A stretch of DNA of 64,000 nucleotides from Burkholderiales bacterium (GCA_016000265.1 JAECRL010000011.1:62001-126000), one strand, 5' to 3'; positions 33,030 to 46,262 are shown, counted from the stretch's first letter. The notes: generated by a model from the sequence alone, not told the origin. Made by a program: numbers and translations.

Positions 33030-36000
33030 GTTTCAACCCACGCGCCCGCGATGGGCGCGACCACAAGGAGTACAAGACCCTGCACGCCGTGCCCTGGTTT
33101 CAACCCACGCGCCCGCGATGGGCGCGACTGGTGGGAGGTCTTCTCCCCCGATTTTTTGGGTGTTTCAACCCACGCGCCCGCGATGGGCGCGACGTTCCCG
33201 CCCCGCCCAGATTCGACGGCAAGCAATCGTTTCAACCCACGCGCCCGCGATGGGCGCGACTGCGGGGCGAAGTCAGGCCGTTGTTGCTGGCGCTGTTTCA
33301 ACCCACGCGCCCGCGATGGGCGCGACCCCCGACCTGGCCCGGATGGGCGCATCGAGCACGTTTCAACCCACGCGCCCGCGATGGGCGCGACGTGCTGCCA
33401 AGCGCACGCTGCTGCTCGGGCAGTTTCAACCCACGCGCCCGCGATGGGCGCGACGCCGAAGAGGCCTGAAAGCACCTAAGAACGCACCAGTTTCAACCCA
33501 CGCGCCCGCGATGGGCGCGACGGAGCCAAGACCCAGCGCCTGGCGCTGGAGTTCGTTTCAACCCACGCGCCCGCGATGGGCGCGACCGCACGTTCCCGTC
33601 CAACACGAAGTCCACCGTGTAGTTTCAACCCACGCGCCCGCGATGGGCGCGACTGGTTGCCTTGATAGACCACCATGTTCGATTCAAGGTTTCAACCCAC
33701 GCGCCCGCGATGGGCGCGACATTTCTGCAGACATGGTGTGTCCTTTCTGATCGGTTTCAACCCACGCGCCCGCGATGGGCGCGACACCGCGTACCAGTTC
33801 TTGCCCGCGTTGCTGCGCGTGTTTCAACCCACGCGCCCGCGATGGGCGCGACGTAGATCGCCGTGTAGCCCTCTGCCGCGTAAGACAGTTTCAACCCACG
33901 CGCCCGCGATGGGCGCGACCCCACTGCACGTTGTTGCGCAAGTGCAGGTTTTTGTTTCAACCCACGCGCCCGCGATGGGCGCGACGTTCCGAGAGGTCTA
34001 TGACTTCGTGCGGATCATGGTTTCAACCCACGCGCCCGCGATGGGCGCGACCTCGGCACGGTCGCCGCCCTTGGGGGTTCCAACGAAGTTTCAACCCACG
34101 CGCCCGCGATGGGCGCGACTGCGGCGTCAGCCAGGCCCCAGCCGCCGAACCAGTTTCAACCCACGCGCCCGCGATGGGCGCGACACCCCGCCCGCGTCGG
34201 TGCCTGCCTCGTATCGGAAGTTTCAACCCACGCGCCCGCGATGGGCGCGACTTGGAGTGGGTGCGGCGCAACGCCTACACGGGCGTTTCAACCCACGCGC
34301 CCGCGATGGGCGCGACCTGGTGGACGATGCGCCTGGCCAAGGACACCCAGTTTCAACCCACGCGCCCGCGATGGGCGCGACTCCTCTTCCCAGGTCTCGC
34401 CCAGGGTGGTGTTGACGTTTCAACCCACGCGCCCGCGATGGGCGCGACATGCCAACTCCGACCACGCCGAACCGCGGATACCAGGTTTCAACCCACGCGC
34501 CCGCGATGGGCGCGACTTCCACTCCATCGCTCGCTGGTTCGGCGGCGGCCGGTTTCAACCCACGCGCCCGCGATGGGCGCGACGATCACCGCCCTGGAAC
34601 GGCAAGGCCGCGTCGATGTTTCAACCCACGCGCCCGCGATGGGCGCGACTTCGCCTGTTCGCGCAGGGTGTTCAGGTTCACCTGTTTCAACCCACGCGCC
34701 CGCGATGGGCGCGACTGGGCCGCCAGGCCGAGCGTTTGATTCAGAGCCTGCGTTTCAACCCACGCGCCCGCGATGGGCGCGACCGTGACAGGCGGTTGCC
34801 CGATGGCCTGAAATTGGCGTTTCAACCCACGCGCCCGCGATGGGCGCGACGCCGCCTCTCCCGTGTATTGGCGCCGCATGTAAAAGTTTCAACCCACGCG
34901 CCCGCGATGGGCGCGACGTCCGCACACCTCGGGGGTGTAGCAGGTGGGCAGGTTTCAACCCACGCGCCCGCGATGGGCGCGACGCGAAGCCCTGAAACTG
35001 GCCGCCGCCGAACAGGCGGGTTTCAACCCACGCGCCCGCGATGGGCGCGACGCGCGGCGTTCATGCTTGGATCACCCAGGCCACCGTTTCAACCCACGCG
35101 CCCGCGATGGGCGCGACGCCCTGCCCTTCTACGACGCCGAGAAGTTCAAGCAGTTTCAACCCACGCGCCCGCGATGGGCGCGACCCCTGGCCCGCCCGCT
35201 GGCCGAGCAGATCATCGGTGTTTCAACCCACGCGCCCGCGATGGGCGCGACCTGGCCCCGGCCATTGCCCAACAGGCCGCAGTGGCCGTTTCAACCCACG
35301 CGCCCGCGATGGGCGCGACGCCATGCGTCAAAGCCGACATTGAGGCCATCCGGGCCGTTTCAACCCACGCGCCCGCGATGGGCGCGACGCTTCCGCAGTA
35401 GCAGACCAGGACCAGAGGCGCGTTTCAACCCACGCGCCCGCGATGGGCGCGACGTCGAAGCGATCGCCACAGTGCGCACACGGCACATGGTTTCAACCCA
35501 CGCGCCCGCGATGGGCGCGACCCGCTGGCGTCAACCCCATCACGCAGCTCCACGAAGTTTCAACCCACGCGCCCGCGATGGGCGCGACCACCGACGACTG
35601 ACATGACCGACCTCATCAAAACCGTTTCAACCCACGCGCCCGCGATGGGCGCGACAGCAACGCGAGTTGAAGCGCGAAAACCGGGAGCTGTTTCAACCCA
35701 CGCGCCCGCGATGGGCGCGACTGCTCATCGAGGGTTGACCATGCGCACAGAACTGTTTCAACCCACGCGCCCGCGATGGGCGCGACGTCGGGGCGGCTGG
35801 ACATCACCGATGCCTACAAAATGTTTCAACCCACGCGCCCGCGATGGGCGCGACAATGCGGGGGCACATGGCGCGATCAGGTTAGACGTTTCAACCCACG
35901 CGCCCGCGATGGGCGCGACATCAAGACCGGGCTGCCCATGGTCATGACCGACCAGTTTCAACCCACGCGCCCGCGATGGGCGCGACTCCATCACGAAGGC

Positions 36001-38125
36001 CACGATCAGCGAGATCGTCGTGTTTCAACCCACGCGCCCGCGATGGGCGCGACTCGACCAGGTCAACCAAATCCAGCAGGCCCAAGACGTTTCAACCCAC
36101 GCGCCCGCGATGGGCGCGACAGCGTGGCGCGGCCCAGGGTGATGTGGTTCTTGTGGGTTTCAACCCACGCGCCCGCGATGGGCGCGACACCAAGCTGGCC
36201 AACGACTCCGCGTCCATCGCCCTGTTTCAACCCACGCGCCCGCGATGGGCGCGACGTTGCGCTCCCTCATGGAGTCGGCCCCGTACCTGATGTTTCAACC
36301 CACGCGCCCGCGATGGGCGCGACCCGCCTGAGCGCCTTGGCCAACACCGAGGTGCAGTTTCAACCCACGCGCCCGCGATGGGCGCGACGGTCTGAGCCCT
36401 TCGCCTCCCAGGTCAATGCCGGGTTTCAACCCACGCGCCCGCGATGGGCGCGACAATCCCATGAATGCATCCTGTGTGCGCTCATTGGAGTTTCAACCCA
36501 CGCGCCCGCGATGGGCGCGACCGCCGGCCGACTTGTCCTGATAGCGCGTCATCGTGTTGTTTCAACCCACGCGCCCGCGATGGGCGCGACACCGAGCCGC
36601 CATCCAAGCCCTTGGCGAACAGCTCGTTTCAACCCACGCGCCCGCGATGGGCGCGACTTGGAAGGCCATCTGCACCTCCACGCCGATGAGGTGTTTCAAC
36701 CCACGCGCCCGCGATGGGCGCGACCGGCAACCCGGTCAGCGGCCAGACCTGGCGTCAGATGTTTCAACCCACGCGCCCGCGATGGGCGCGACAGGGCCAC
36801 CGTGGCCAGCCGGTCACCCTGGGCGCCGTTTCAACCCACGCGCCCGCGATGGGCGCGACGACGCTACTCGCCAGCGCCTCACTGGTGTTGACGTTTCAAC
36901 CCACGCGCCCGCGATGGGCGCGACTGGACGAGCTGGACGGCTTCGACGCCGACGTCGAGTTTCAACCCACGCGCCCGCGATGGGCGCGACATGTCGTCGC
37001 TGTCGTTGATGTAGCAGCTCACTTGTTTCAACCCACGCGCCCGCGATGGGCGCGACGCCGACCTGGGAAGGTCGCGCCGCCTGCGCACAGTTTCAACCCA
37101 CGCGCCCGCGATGGGCGCGACCTCGCGCGCCACGCTGCGAAACGAGTCGCCCGCGTCGTTTCAACCCACGCGCCCGCGATGGGCGCGACATCCTCGCTAT
37201 TGTTGCGCTGGCCGTCCTGGCTGTTTCAACCCACGCGCCCGCGATGGGCGCGACGAGGCCCGGCTGGACAGGATGGCGTGGTTGTAATCTGGTTTCAACC
37301 CACGCGCCCGCGATGGGCGCGACCGGCGCCAGGTGCTCGAGGCCTTCGGTGTCGGCGAGTTTCAACCCACGCGCCCGCGATGGGCGCGACCAGCGTCTGG
37401 ATTACACGCAAAGGTACATCAAATGTTTCAACCCACGCGCCCGCGATGGGCGCGACGCGACCAACCTGGGCTTTCGTCATTGGCACCAGCACGTTTCAAC
37501 CCACGCGCCCGCGATGGGCGCGACTGTTTGGCCTGACCTACCTGTCGGCGGAGGGCTATGTTTCAACCCACGCGCCCGCGATGGGCGCGACCTTGTCAGC
37601 ACGCCGCGCTCGGCCGAATCCTGGATTGTTTCAACCCACGCGCCCGCGATGGGCGCGACTAACGACTGCCATGCCAACTCCCCCCATCGAGATGTTTCAA
37701 CCCACGCGCCCGCGATGGGCGCGACGGCAGCCTCATCAGCACGGCCTTGCCGCTCAAGCGTTTCAACCCACGCGCCCGCGATGGGCGCGACTTCACCAAC
37801 GGCGTGGCGCGCTACACCCCAGGCCTGTTTCAACCCACGCGCCCGCGATGGGCGCGACATCAGCCCGCACAGCATGCAGGCCAGGCAGCGCATGTTTCAA
37901 CCCACGCGCCCGCGATGGGCGCGACATCCACATGGTGGCGCCCGCCTTGGGGCTGCAGTGTTTCAACCCACGCGCCCGCGATGGGCGCGACCCTGCTTGC
38001 ATGGGGCGGTCCTTGGGGGGTTAGACGTTTCAACCCACGCGCCCGCGATGGGCGCGACAGGCCCGGGTCGAGCTCATGCGCAAGGCCCAGGAGGTTTCAA
38101 CCCACGCGCCCGCGATGGGCGCGAC
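33030..38125 (-). CRISPR. Type I-C CRISPR array, 77 identical 32-nt repeats and 76 spacers
   Basis: Counting repeat starts from 33030 to 38094 gives 77 copies of a 32-nt repeat. On the + strand it begins GTTTCAACCCACGC and ends GGGCGCGAC. I saw no base change between copies. Spacers are about 31-37 nt, giving units of 63-69 bp. The repeat carries a strong GC stem followed by TGGGTTGAAAC. Type I-C crRNAs keep GTTGAAAC-type ends as the 5' handle, so the array is read on the minus strand, away from cas2, with the leader at 38126-38306. The + strand translates as endlessly repeated STHAPAMGAT or FNPRARDGRD, which is not protein coding. Spacer targets cannot be assigned here. Confidence 0.98.
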
Positions 38126-38306
38126 GCGGTGTTTATAAACCATTGACGGAAAAGAAAAAAAGGATCCGCATCTGCGAACCCTTCTCCACAAACCCAGCCT
38201 CGGCTCGCCGATCACGCTCAATCAGCTTTGCTCACATCAAAATCAACATGTTAAAGAGCTGCGAACCTCAGAGCGTCAAACAAACCACTTGAGGTTCGCA
38301 AGACCA
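38126..38306 (-). promoter_or_regulatory. CRISPR leader, with a perfect 11-bp hairpin after cas2
   Basis: This is the 181-bp AT-rich segment between the cas2 stop and the first leader-proximal repeat. On the minus strand it runs through a poly-T tract and a TATAAA box about 10 nt before the repeat, which could be the array -10 element. Next to cas2 there is a perfect 11-bp inverted repeat (38260-38270 TGCGAACCTCA with 38290-38300), 19-nt loop. It could end the cas operon transcript or be a regulatory site. No clear -35 was found. Confidence 0.6.
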
Positions 38307-38597
38307 TCAAAGAATCAATGGCGCGTGGAGGTCCAGCACAGCTTTTGCCCCAACGTGCTCTACCTTGTTCTGCCAGTTCTTGCCCAGGTAATAAAAACGC
38401 AAGCTGTCCGTTGTCGGCTCAATGATCGACGTCAGCTCAGCCTTCAACTGTACCCACCGCGCTGGCTCCAGCTCAATCTCGAACACCGAGAACTGCACCC
38501 GCTGCCCGAGGTTCAGACAGGCTTTCGCGATCCGCCGCAAGCGCCTGGCACCCGCTTTGTCTTGGGTGCTCACGTCGTAGCTGACCAAAACCATCAT
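38307..38597 (-). CDS. cas2: CRISPR-associated endonuclease Cas2 (type I-C)
   Basis: A 96-residue Cas2, the dimeric scaffold of the Cas1-Cas2 spacer integrase. The first strand carries the family Asp in VLVSYDVST, followed by RRLRRIAKACLNLGQRVQFSVFEIEL and the C-terminal strand SLRFYYLG. Two start codons (ATGATG) are adjacent at the 5' end. It begins 9 bp after cas1 and is the last cas gene before the leader. Confidence 0.96.
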   Translation of the reverse strand: MMVLVSYDVSTQDKAGARRLRRIAKACLNLGQRVQFSVFEIELEPARWVQLKAELTSIIEPTTDSLRFYYLGKNWQNKVEHVGAKAVLDLHAPLIL

Positions 38598-38606
38598 GTG
38601 CCTAGC

Positions 38607-39647
38607 TCACTTCCACAAAAACGGCGGATAGCCATCAATGTCGCCACGCAGGTGCCTGGCCATCAACTGCGCCTGAAGAAATGGGAACAGCCCGATCGGT
38701 GCCTTTTCATCCAGGAAGACGTGTCGAAGCTCTTCGCGCTTGCGCTCCTGATAGGCCGTCAGCACGACCTTGCGCGAGTCTTCCTTCAACAGCACAGCGC
38801 CGTTGTCCATCGTCTGGAAGTCCTTGGATGTGAGCTGCTTCAAGTTGATGAGCGAAAGCGCCAACCTGTCCGCCAGCAGGGGCCGGAACTCTTCCAGCAG
38901 ATCCAGCGCCAGGCTGGGGCGCCCTGGCCTGTCACGGTGAAGGAAGCCCACCGCTGGATCCAGCCCCACGCTTTCCAAGGCCGATCTGCAGTCATGCGTG
39001 ATCAAGGTGTACAGGAAGGACAGCAAGGCATTGACCGCATCCATCGGAGGCCTGCGGCTGCGCCCTTTGAAGCGCATGGCGGGCTCGTTGCTGCGGATCA
39101 GGTGGTCAAACACGCCAAAGTAGCTCTGTGCGGCCCCGCCTTCCAGCCCGCGCAGCACGTCGAGTGTCGCTTCGCTCTGCACCTTGTCCATGATGCGGTC
39201 CAAGCGTTTGTGCGCATGCGTGAGCGCCGCCTTGTCTTCATCTGTCAGCTTGTCGGCATGGTCGCGCAAGCCACGCCCCAGCACCGCCCGTTGGTTGTGC
39301 AGCTTGCCCACCAGGATGTTCTGCACGATCTGGGCGCAGCGGGCGGGGTCATCCGTACGCCGGTATTGCTCTCGCCGCAACAACACATTGCCCGATACGG
39401 GCCCTTCAACCCTGGCCTGAAATCGCCCGTTCATCGACAGATACGACACGGTGATGCCTTGCTCTGCGCAATAGCCCATCAAGGGTGGCGAGACCATCAC
39501 GCGCCCGAGGCAAACAAGCCCCTCCAACATGTGAACAGGCAGGCGCGCACGGGTTTCGCCGTCCACGTCCATGACGATGTTGGCGCCGTCCTTGTGCAGC
39601 CAGGCCCCTTCGGTCGTCACGTACAGAGTGTTGAGTTGACGCCGCAT
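38607..39647 (-). CDS. cas1: CRISPR integrase Cas1 (type I-C)
   Basis: A 346-residue Cas1 that inserts new spacers at the leader end. The metal-binding triad is visible: E169 (LEGGAAQSYF), H237 (GFLHRDRPGR) and E252 (LALDLLEEFRP). Length and the GRPSLALDL block fit subtype I-C. It starts 3 bp after the cas4 stop. All active-site residues are present, so adaptation should be functional, consistent with the uniform repeats. Confidence 0.97.
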   Translation of the reverse strand: MRRQLNTLYVTTEGAWLHKDGANIVMDVDGETRARLPVHMLEGLVCLGRVMVSPPLMGYCAEQGITVSYLSMNGRFQARVEGPVSGNVLLRREQYRRTDDPARCAQIVQNILVGKLHNQRAVLGRGLRDHADKLTDEDKAALTHAHKRLDRIMDKVQSEATLDVLRGLEGGAAQSYFGVFDHLIRSNEPAMRFKGRSRRPPMDAVNALLSFLYTLITHDCRSALESVGLDPAVGFLHRDRPGRPSLALDLLEEFRPLLADRLALSLINLKQLTSKDFQTMDNGAVLLKEDSRKVVLTAYQERKREELRHVFLDEKAPIGLFPFLQAQLMARHLRGDIDGYPPFLWK

Positions 39648-39650
39648 GGC

Positions 39651-40298
39651 TCATTCGCCTTTCAGTTGCGCACGCAACCAGTGCTGCACAGATTCACCCC
39701 GGTGGAGCAGGCGCGGCTGACACAGGTCGAGCAGGGAACAGTTGTCGCAGAGCTTGGCCGAGTACGCGGCCGAAGGCGTGCGCCCACTTGCCACCATGGC
39801 CCGTGTGGCTTCGATGGTTTGGCAAGTCAATGCCCGCAAGGCCTCATCGAAGGGCACCACGGTGCGTCTGCGCGTTTCACCGTAGTACAGCGCCCCTTCG
39901 GGGATCTGGCAGCTCAGCATGTGCTCCAGGCACAAGGCCTGGGCACACAGTTGCACTTCGTCGGCTTGATGCGCCTTGGGCCGCCCGCGCTTGTATTCCA
40001 CCGGGTAGGGGCGCTCTGCGGCGTCATCACCCATGTGGAACTCGACCACATCGGCCACCCCCGTGATTCCCAGCAGAGGCTGGGCCAGGGGCATGGCGGT
40101 GACGGTGCGAACGCCTTTGCGACGCTCCATCTTGGGCTTGTCGGCCTTGTCATGCAGCAGGCGCCCTTCAGCGGTGTGCTGGCTTTCTGCCCACAGTTGC
40201 TCCACATGAATCAGCGCACATTGCCGTGGGCAATACAGGAAATGCTGCAAGGCCGAGATGGGGATCGGTGCTTCGTCATCCATGCCCATGCTCCCCAA
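39651..40298 (-). CDS. cas4: CRISPR exonuclease Cas4 (type I-C)
   Basis: A 215-residue Cas4, an iron-sulfur RecB-like nuclease that trims and orients prespacers and checks the PAM with Cas1-Cas2. The N-terminal CPRQC (Cys23, Cys27) and the C-terminal Cys cluster LCDNCSLLDLC form the cluster site. The nuclease core shows GITGVADVVEF and VEYKRGRPK. It is 17 bp downstream of cas7 and 3 bp upstream of cas1. Confidence 0.96.
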   Translation of the reverse strand: MGSMGMDDEAPIPISALQHFLYCPRQCALIHVEQLWAESQHTAEGRLLHDKADKPKMERRKGVRTVTAMPLAQPLLGITGVADVVEFHMGDDAAERPYPVEYKRGRPKAHQADEVQLCAQALCLEHMLSCQIPEGALYYGETRRRTVVPFDEALRALTCQTIEATRAMVASGRTPSAAYSAKLCDNCSLLDLCQPRLLHRGESVQHWLRAQLKGE

Positions 40299-40315
40299 GT
40301 CGCCTCACATCTTGA

Positions 40316-41205
40316 TCACAGCAGTTCGTGCAAGGTCACGCCCGATGGCAGCGCATCGCGCTTGACCGACACCTGGTAGTCCGTGAAGGCCCGGGCCGGG
40401 CCATCGGCTGGCGTCTTCAGAGGCGTGACATCGATGGCGTCAAAGAGCTTGTGAGCCGGGGCGTTGCCCATGGCGCTTTCGTGCTCGAACACGAAGAGCT
40501 TGCGGGCCGCCATCTCGCCACGCGCTGCCGAGCGGTCGTGCTCAAACATGTTGATGAGCGATTGCCACAGCAGGCTCAGGTCACTGTTAGAAAAGCCTGT
40601 GCGCTCGGCCAGCTTGGCCGACACAAAGCCATGCACGCGGTACAGGCCATAGGGGATGATGTGCTTGCGCCCCATGGTGCGGTTGTCGCCGCTTTGGTCT
40701 TCCGCTTCTTTTTGCGTGGTGACGGCCATGCGGGTGATGGACACCTCGATGGGCACGACCGGGTCAATGGATGTGGCGAAAGCCAGTTGCACGGGCCCAC
40801 GCACCTGGCCAGCATTCACGCCCGTGGTCATGACAGCACCAAACGCGCGGATGTCAAAGAAGTTGCTGCACATCCAGGCGGTCAACTCACGCGCCTTGGC
40901 CTCGTCTTTGGGCAGCTTCTTGAGTTCGTCTGCGGTTTCCTTTTCCAGGCCCACAGCCTTGCGCCCGATGGCGTGCTGGTTGTTCAGCACGGCCTTCTCT
41001 TGCATGTAGATCGCGAAGCCTTCGTTGTCGCCCTTGTCCAGCGTCACGTAGTTGCGGATCTTGCGCTTGAGGCACACGTCCGTCACGAGGCCCTTGTTGG
41101 TCTCAGGGTCCAGGCGCGGCAGGTTGCCCGCATCCGGGTCGCCATTGGGGTTGCCGTTGGTGACGTCAAACAGAAAGACGAATTCGTGGCGGTGTGTGAT
41201 CGCGC

Positions 41206-41209
<4 letters not shown>
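40316..41209 (-). CDS. cas7: Cascade backbone protein Cas7 (Csd2, type I-C)
   Basis: A 297-residue Csd2/Cas7c protein that forms the helical backbone binding the crRNA. It is recognised by the N-terminal [20 protein letters not shown], the [14 protein letters not shown] block and [15 protein letters not shown]. Its ATG overlaps the cas8c stop by 4 bp, indicating coupling. Type I-C Cascade normally has seven copies of this protein. Confidence 0.96.
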
Positions 41210-43864
<2,655 letters not shown>

Positions 43865-43896
43865 CCACTCCAACCTGATTTCTTTCTCTTGTGTGC

Positions 43897-43925
43897 AATG
43901 TAAGTTCAAATTTCGGAAGCGTCAA
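43897..43925 (-). promoter_or_regulatory. Promoter of the cas5-cas8c-cas7-cas4-cas1-cas2 operon and of the crRNA-like RNA
   Basis: On the minus strand, TTGACG (43925-43920, five of six consensus bases) is followed after 17 bp by TACATT (43902-43897, four of six). Initiation would fall near 43890, about 25 nt before the divergent repeat. It is the best sigma-70-like match in the gap and separates cas3 from the other cas genes. Confidence 0.6.
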
Positions 43926-43936
43926 CTGACATGCAA

Positions 43937-43974
43937 CACTCGCAGCAACAAGTTGCTGTAGCTCAACTAACGAA
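43937..43974 (-). promoter_or_regulatory. Putative self-target site for the crRNA-like RNA, with TTC PAM and a 16-bp palindrome
   Basis: On the minus strand TTC (43974-43972) is followed by GTTAGTTGAGC. Against the spacer start GTTAGATGGGC it pairs at positions 1-5, 7, 8, 10 and 11, and also at 14-17. Mismatch 6 is a position type I guides do not read, and so is 12. The site begins 6 nt past the cas3 stop and ends about 11 bp before the -35 box. A perfect palindrome (43943-43958, CAGCAACA/...GTTGCTG) lies inside it and may bind a protein regulator. Confidence 0.6.
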
Positions 43975-43979
43975 CTAAT

Positions 43980-46262
43980 TTACCAACCTAGCGCCTGAAC
44001 ATTGATGAACGACGGCTCATCCCAACTGAGCCCCACATGGGGGTCATACAAGCTCTCATTGGCCAGGACCATGAACTGATCCCCCCATTCTTTCGGGCGG
44101 ACGGCCTCGATGGCACCCGCCTTGCGCAGGGCCTCAAAGCCATGCCTGGGCACCTGTACCAAGTAGCGCTGCAGGCGGCTGCTGATGCCTTGCAGGCCGC
44201 CTACGAATTCCAGGTCACGGATGGCGCTCTTGGCCTCATCGTCAAACGGAATGATCACGGGCATTTGCACGCTGTCGATCATCTTGAATTGCTCGGCCAC
44301 GGTGTCCATGGGCAGGCTGTCGATCTTGGCCTTTCGGAGCAGCCCCAAGAGGCTCAGCGCATCAAGTGCCTCATCCCCTTTTTGCCAATAGAGCTGTTTG
44401 AAGTAGCGCTCAATGGCCACCGTGTCCAGCGGATCGCCCTGGTGGTTCCTCAGCACCTCTCGGGTCACGTCGGCGAACTGGCGCAGCTCAGGCGGGGCCT
44501 TCCAGTCGTCATTGGCATTGGCAAAGATGCGCACTTCGCTGTCTTCCGCCGCCCAACGTCCTTCGCGGTTGCAGCGGCCCGCCGCCTGCGCGATGGAATC
44601 AAGCCCTGCTTCGGCTCGGTAGACGGTGGGGAAGGCCACATCTACACCCGCTTCAATCAATGCGGTAGATGCGAGTCGGCAGGGGCGCCCTTGTTTCAAT
44701 GCTTCTCGAACCGTGGCCAGCACCTGGCTGCGGTGTGCCGCGCACATGAGGGTGGTCAGGTGGTAGGTGCCGATCAGGTCAGCCATGCCCTGGTACAAGG
44801 CCCGTGCATGGCGGCGGTTGTTGACGATGCACAGCACTTGTTCGCGCTCACGCAGCTGGCTCAGCAAGGCAGCGTCGTCCAGCGCACCGACGTGCTTGAC
44901 CGTGACGCGCTTGAGCTGCTCGAAGAGCTTGGCAGGCTCGGGGGCCAGCTCACGCACGTTCTCAAGGCCGCCTTCAAAGCCTTCTAGGTCCGCTGCCGCA
45001 TCGGGTGCTTTCAACGCGGGTTGCGTGGCGGTGCACAGCACGACGCTGCTGCGGTAGTTGCGCGCCAGCTCGTCCAAGGCGGCTACGCAGGGGCGCAGCA
45101 CCTTCAACGGCATCGTCTGCGCTTCATCCAGGATCACCACGCTGTTGGCGATGTTGTGCAGCTTGCGGCATTTGGATGGGCGGTCTGCAAACAGGCTCTC
45201 AAAAAACTGCACGGCCGTGGTGACGATGATGGGCGAGTCCCAGTTCTCCATGACCAGGCGCACCTTGTCCCGTGCCTCCTTGCTGTCGCGTGGGTCGTCT
45301 GCAAAGGCGCTGTGGTGTTCCAGCACGGCGGCACGGCCCCAGGGCCCCAAGGCCTGGCGAAACACCGCTGCGTTTTGCTCCACGATGCTGGTGAAGGGGA
45401 TCACGAAGATCACGCGCTGTTGGCCGTGGCGGATGGCGTGGTCCAGCGCAAAGGCCAGCGAGGCCAAGGTCTTGCCGCCGCCCGTGGGCACGGTGAGCGA
45501 GAACAGGCCCGGCTTCAAATCCGCCTGAGCGCGCACATGCTGGAGGATCTCGGCACGGATCTGGTTGACGGGTTTGTCTGCGTTAAAGCCTGCCAGATGA
45601 AGGTCCAACGCAGCCTTCAGATCGGCCAGCGTGGGCCCGGTGCCCAGTTCAGGGCGCAACGCGGGGCGGCCTTCCACGCGGTTGTAGAACGCTTCCGTGT
45701 CCAGAAAGTCGGCATCCACCAGGCAGGAAAACAGCATGCGCACCAGAAAGGCCATCTGGAACATGCCTCGTTGTGGGTGTGGCTTGAAGCCGGGCACCAT
45801 GGGCAAGGCCGCGGGCACTGGCAGTTCGTCTTGCCATTGCGGATGCAGCTTCGGTAAATCTGCGACCAAGCGCTCTTGCAAACTGGCGCGGCGGCCTTCG
45901 CCCTTGCCGTTGGCCAGGCCGGTATGGTGCCCGGCAATGGCGTAGGCCAGCAGGTAGCCCAAGGATGGGTAGCGCTCCAAAGCGATGCGGGCGCCCCAGG
46001 TCGAATGATCGACTTTCTCGGGGCTGCCCTTCAATCTGGCTTGAAACTCACTTGTGTATTTTCCAAGGTCGTGTAATAGCCCCGCGCAAACAGCAAGCTG
46101 CTTCGCGCCAAATGGGCTGGCAAAGTTACCGGCAAGCTCTCCGGCTGCCTTGAGGTGCTCTGACAGGCTTTGCCATTCTGATTCGCTGCGCCCTTCTGAC
46201 GAGTGGCCATAAAAAATCATGGGTGAGAAAAAGTCAGTCGCTTGGTCGAATGTGGTACTCAA
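43980..46262 (-). CDS. cas3: Cas3 helicase-nuclease (type I-C)
   Basis: A 760-residue Cas3 that is recruited by Cascade and degrades target DNA. The N-terminal HD nuclease domain shows LLHDLGKYTSEFQ (H64-D65) and AGHHTG. The superfamily-2 helicase has GGGKT (261-265), DEAQ in VVILDEAQTM and the RCNREG motif VI region. I accept the TTG start at 46262 because GGAGG lies 6 nt before it; the ATG at 46220 has no ribosome site, although many relatives begin near there. A separate promoter downstream serves cas5 onward. A possible cas3 -10 box (GATAAT) is at 46292-46297. Confidence 0.95.
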   Translation of the reverse strand: MSTTFDQATDFFSPMIFYGHSSEGRSESEWQSLSEHLKAAGELAGNFASPFGAKQLAVCAGLLHDLGKYTSEFQARLKGSPEKVDHSTWGARIALERYPSLGYLLAYAIAGHHTGLANGKGEGRRASLQERLVADLPKLHPQWQDELPVPAALPMVPGFKPHPQRGMFQMAFLVRMLFSCLVDADFLDTEAFYNRVEGRPALRPELGTGPTLADLKAALDLHLAGFNADKPVNQIRAEILQHVRAQADLKPGLFSLTVPTGGGKTLASLAFALDHAIRHGQQRVIFVIPFTSIVEQNAAVFRQALGPWGRAAVLEHHSAFADDPRDSKEARDKVRLVMENWDSPIIVTTAVQFFESLFADRPSKCRKLHNIANSVVILDEAQTMPLKVLRPCVAALDELARNYRSSVVLCTATQPALKAPDAAADLEGFEGGLENVRELAPEPAKLFEQLKRVTVKHVGALDDAALLSQLREREQVLCIVNNRRHARALYQGMADLIGTYHLTTLMCAAHRSQVLATVREALKQGRPCRLASTALIEAGVDVAFPTVYRAEAGLDSIAQAAGRCNREGRWAAEDSEVRIFANANDDWKAPPELRQFADVTREVLRNHQGDPLDTVAIERYFKQLYWQKGDEALDALSLLGLLRKAKIDSLPMDTVAEQFKMIDSVQMPVIIPFDDEAKSAIRDLEFVGGLQGISSRLQRYLVQVPRHGFEALRKAGAIEAVRPKEWGDQFMVLANESLYDPHVGLSWDEPSFINVQALGW

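Noticed and set aside
33030-38125. Long repetitive open frames on both strands across the array (STHAPAMGAT, FNPRARDGRD, APIAGAWVET periodic proteins)
   Set aside because: They are translations of the CRISPR repeat in different frames; the spacers between encode unrelated residues.
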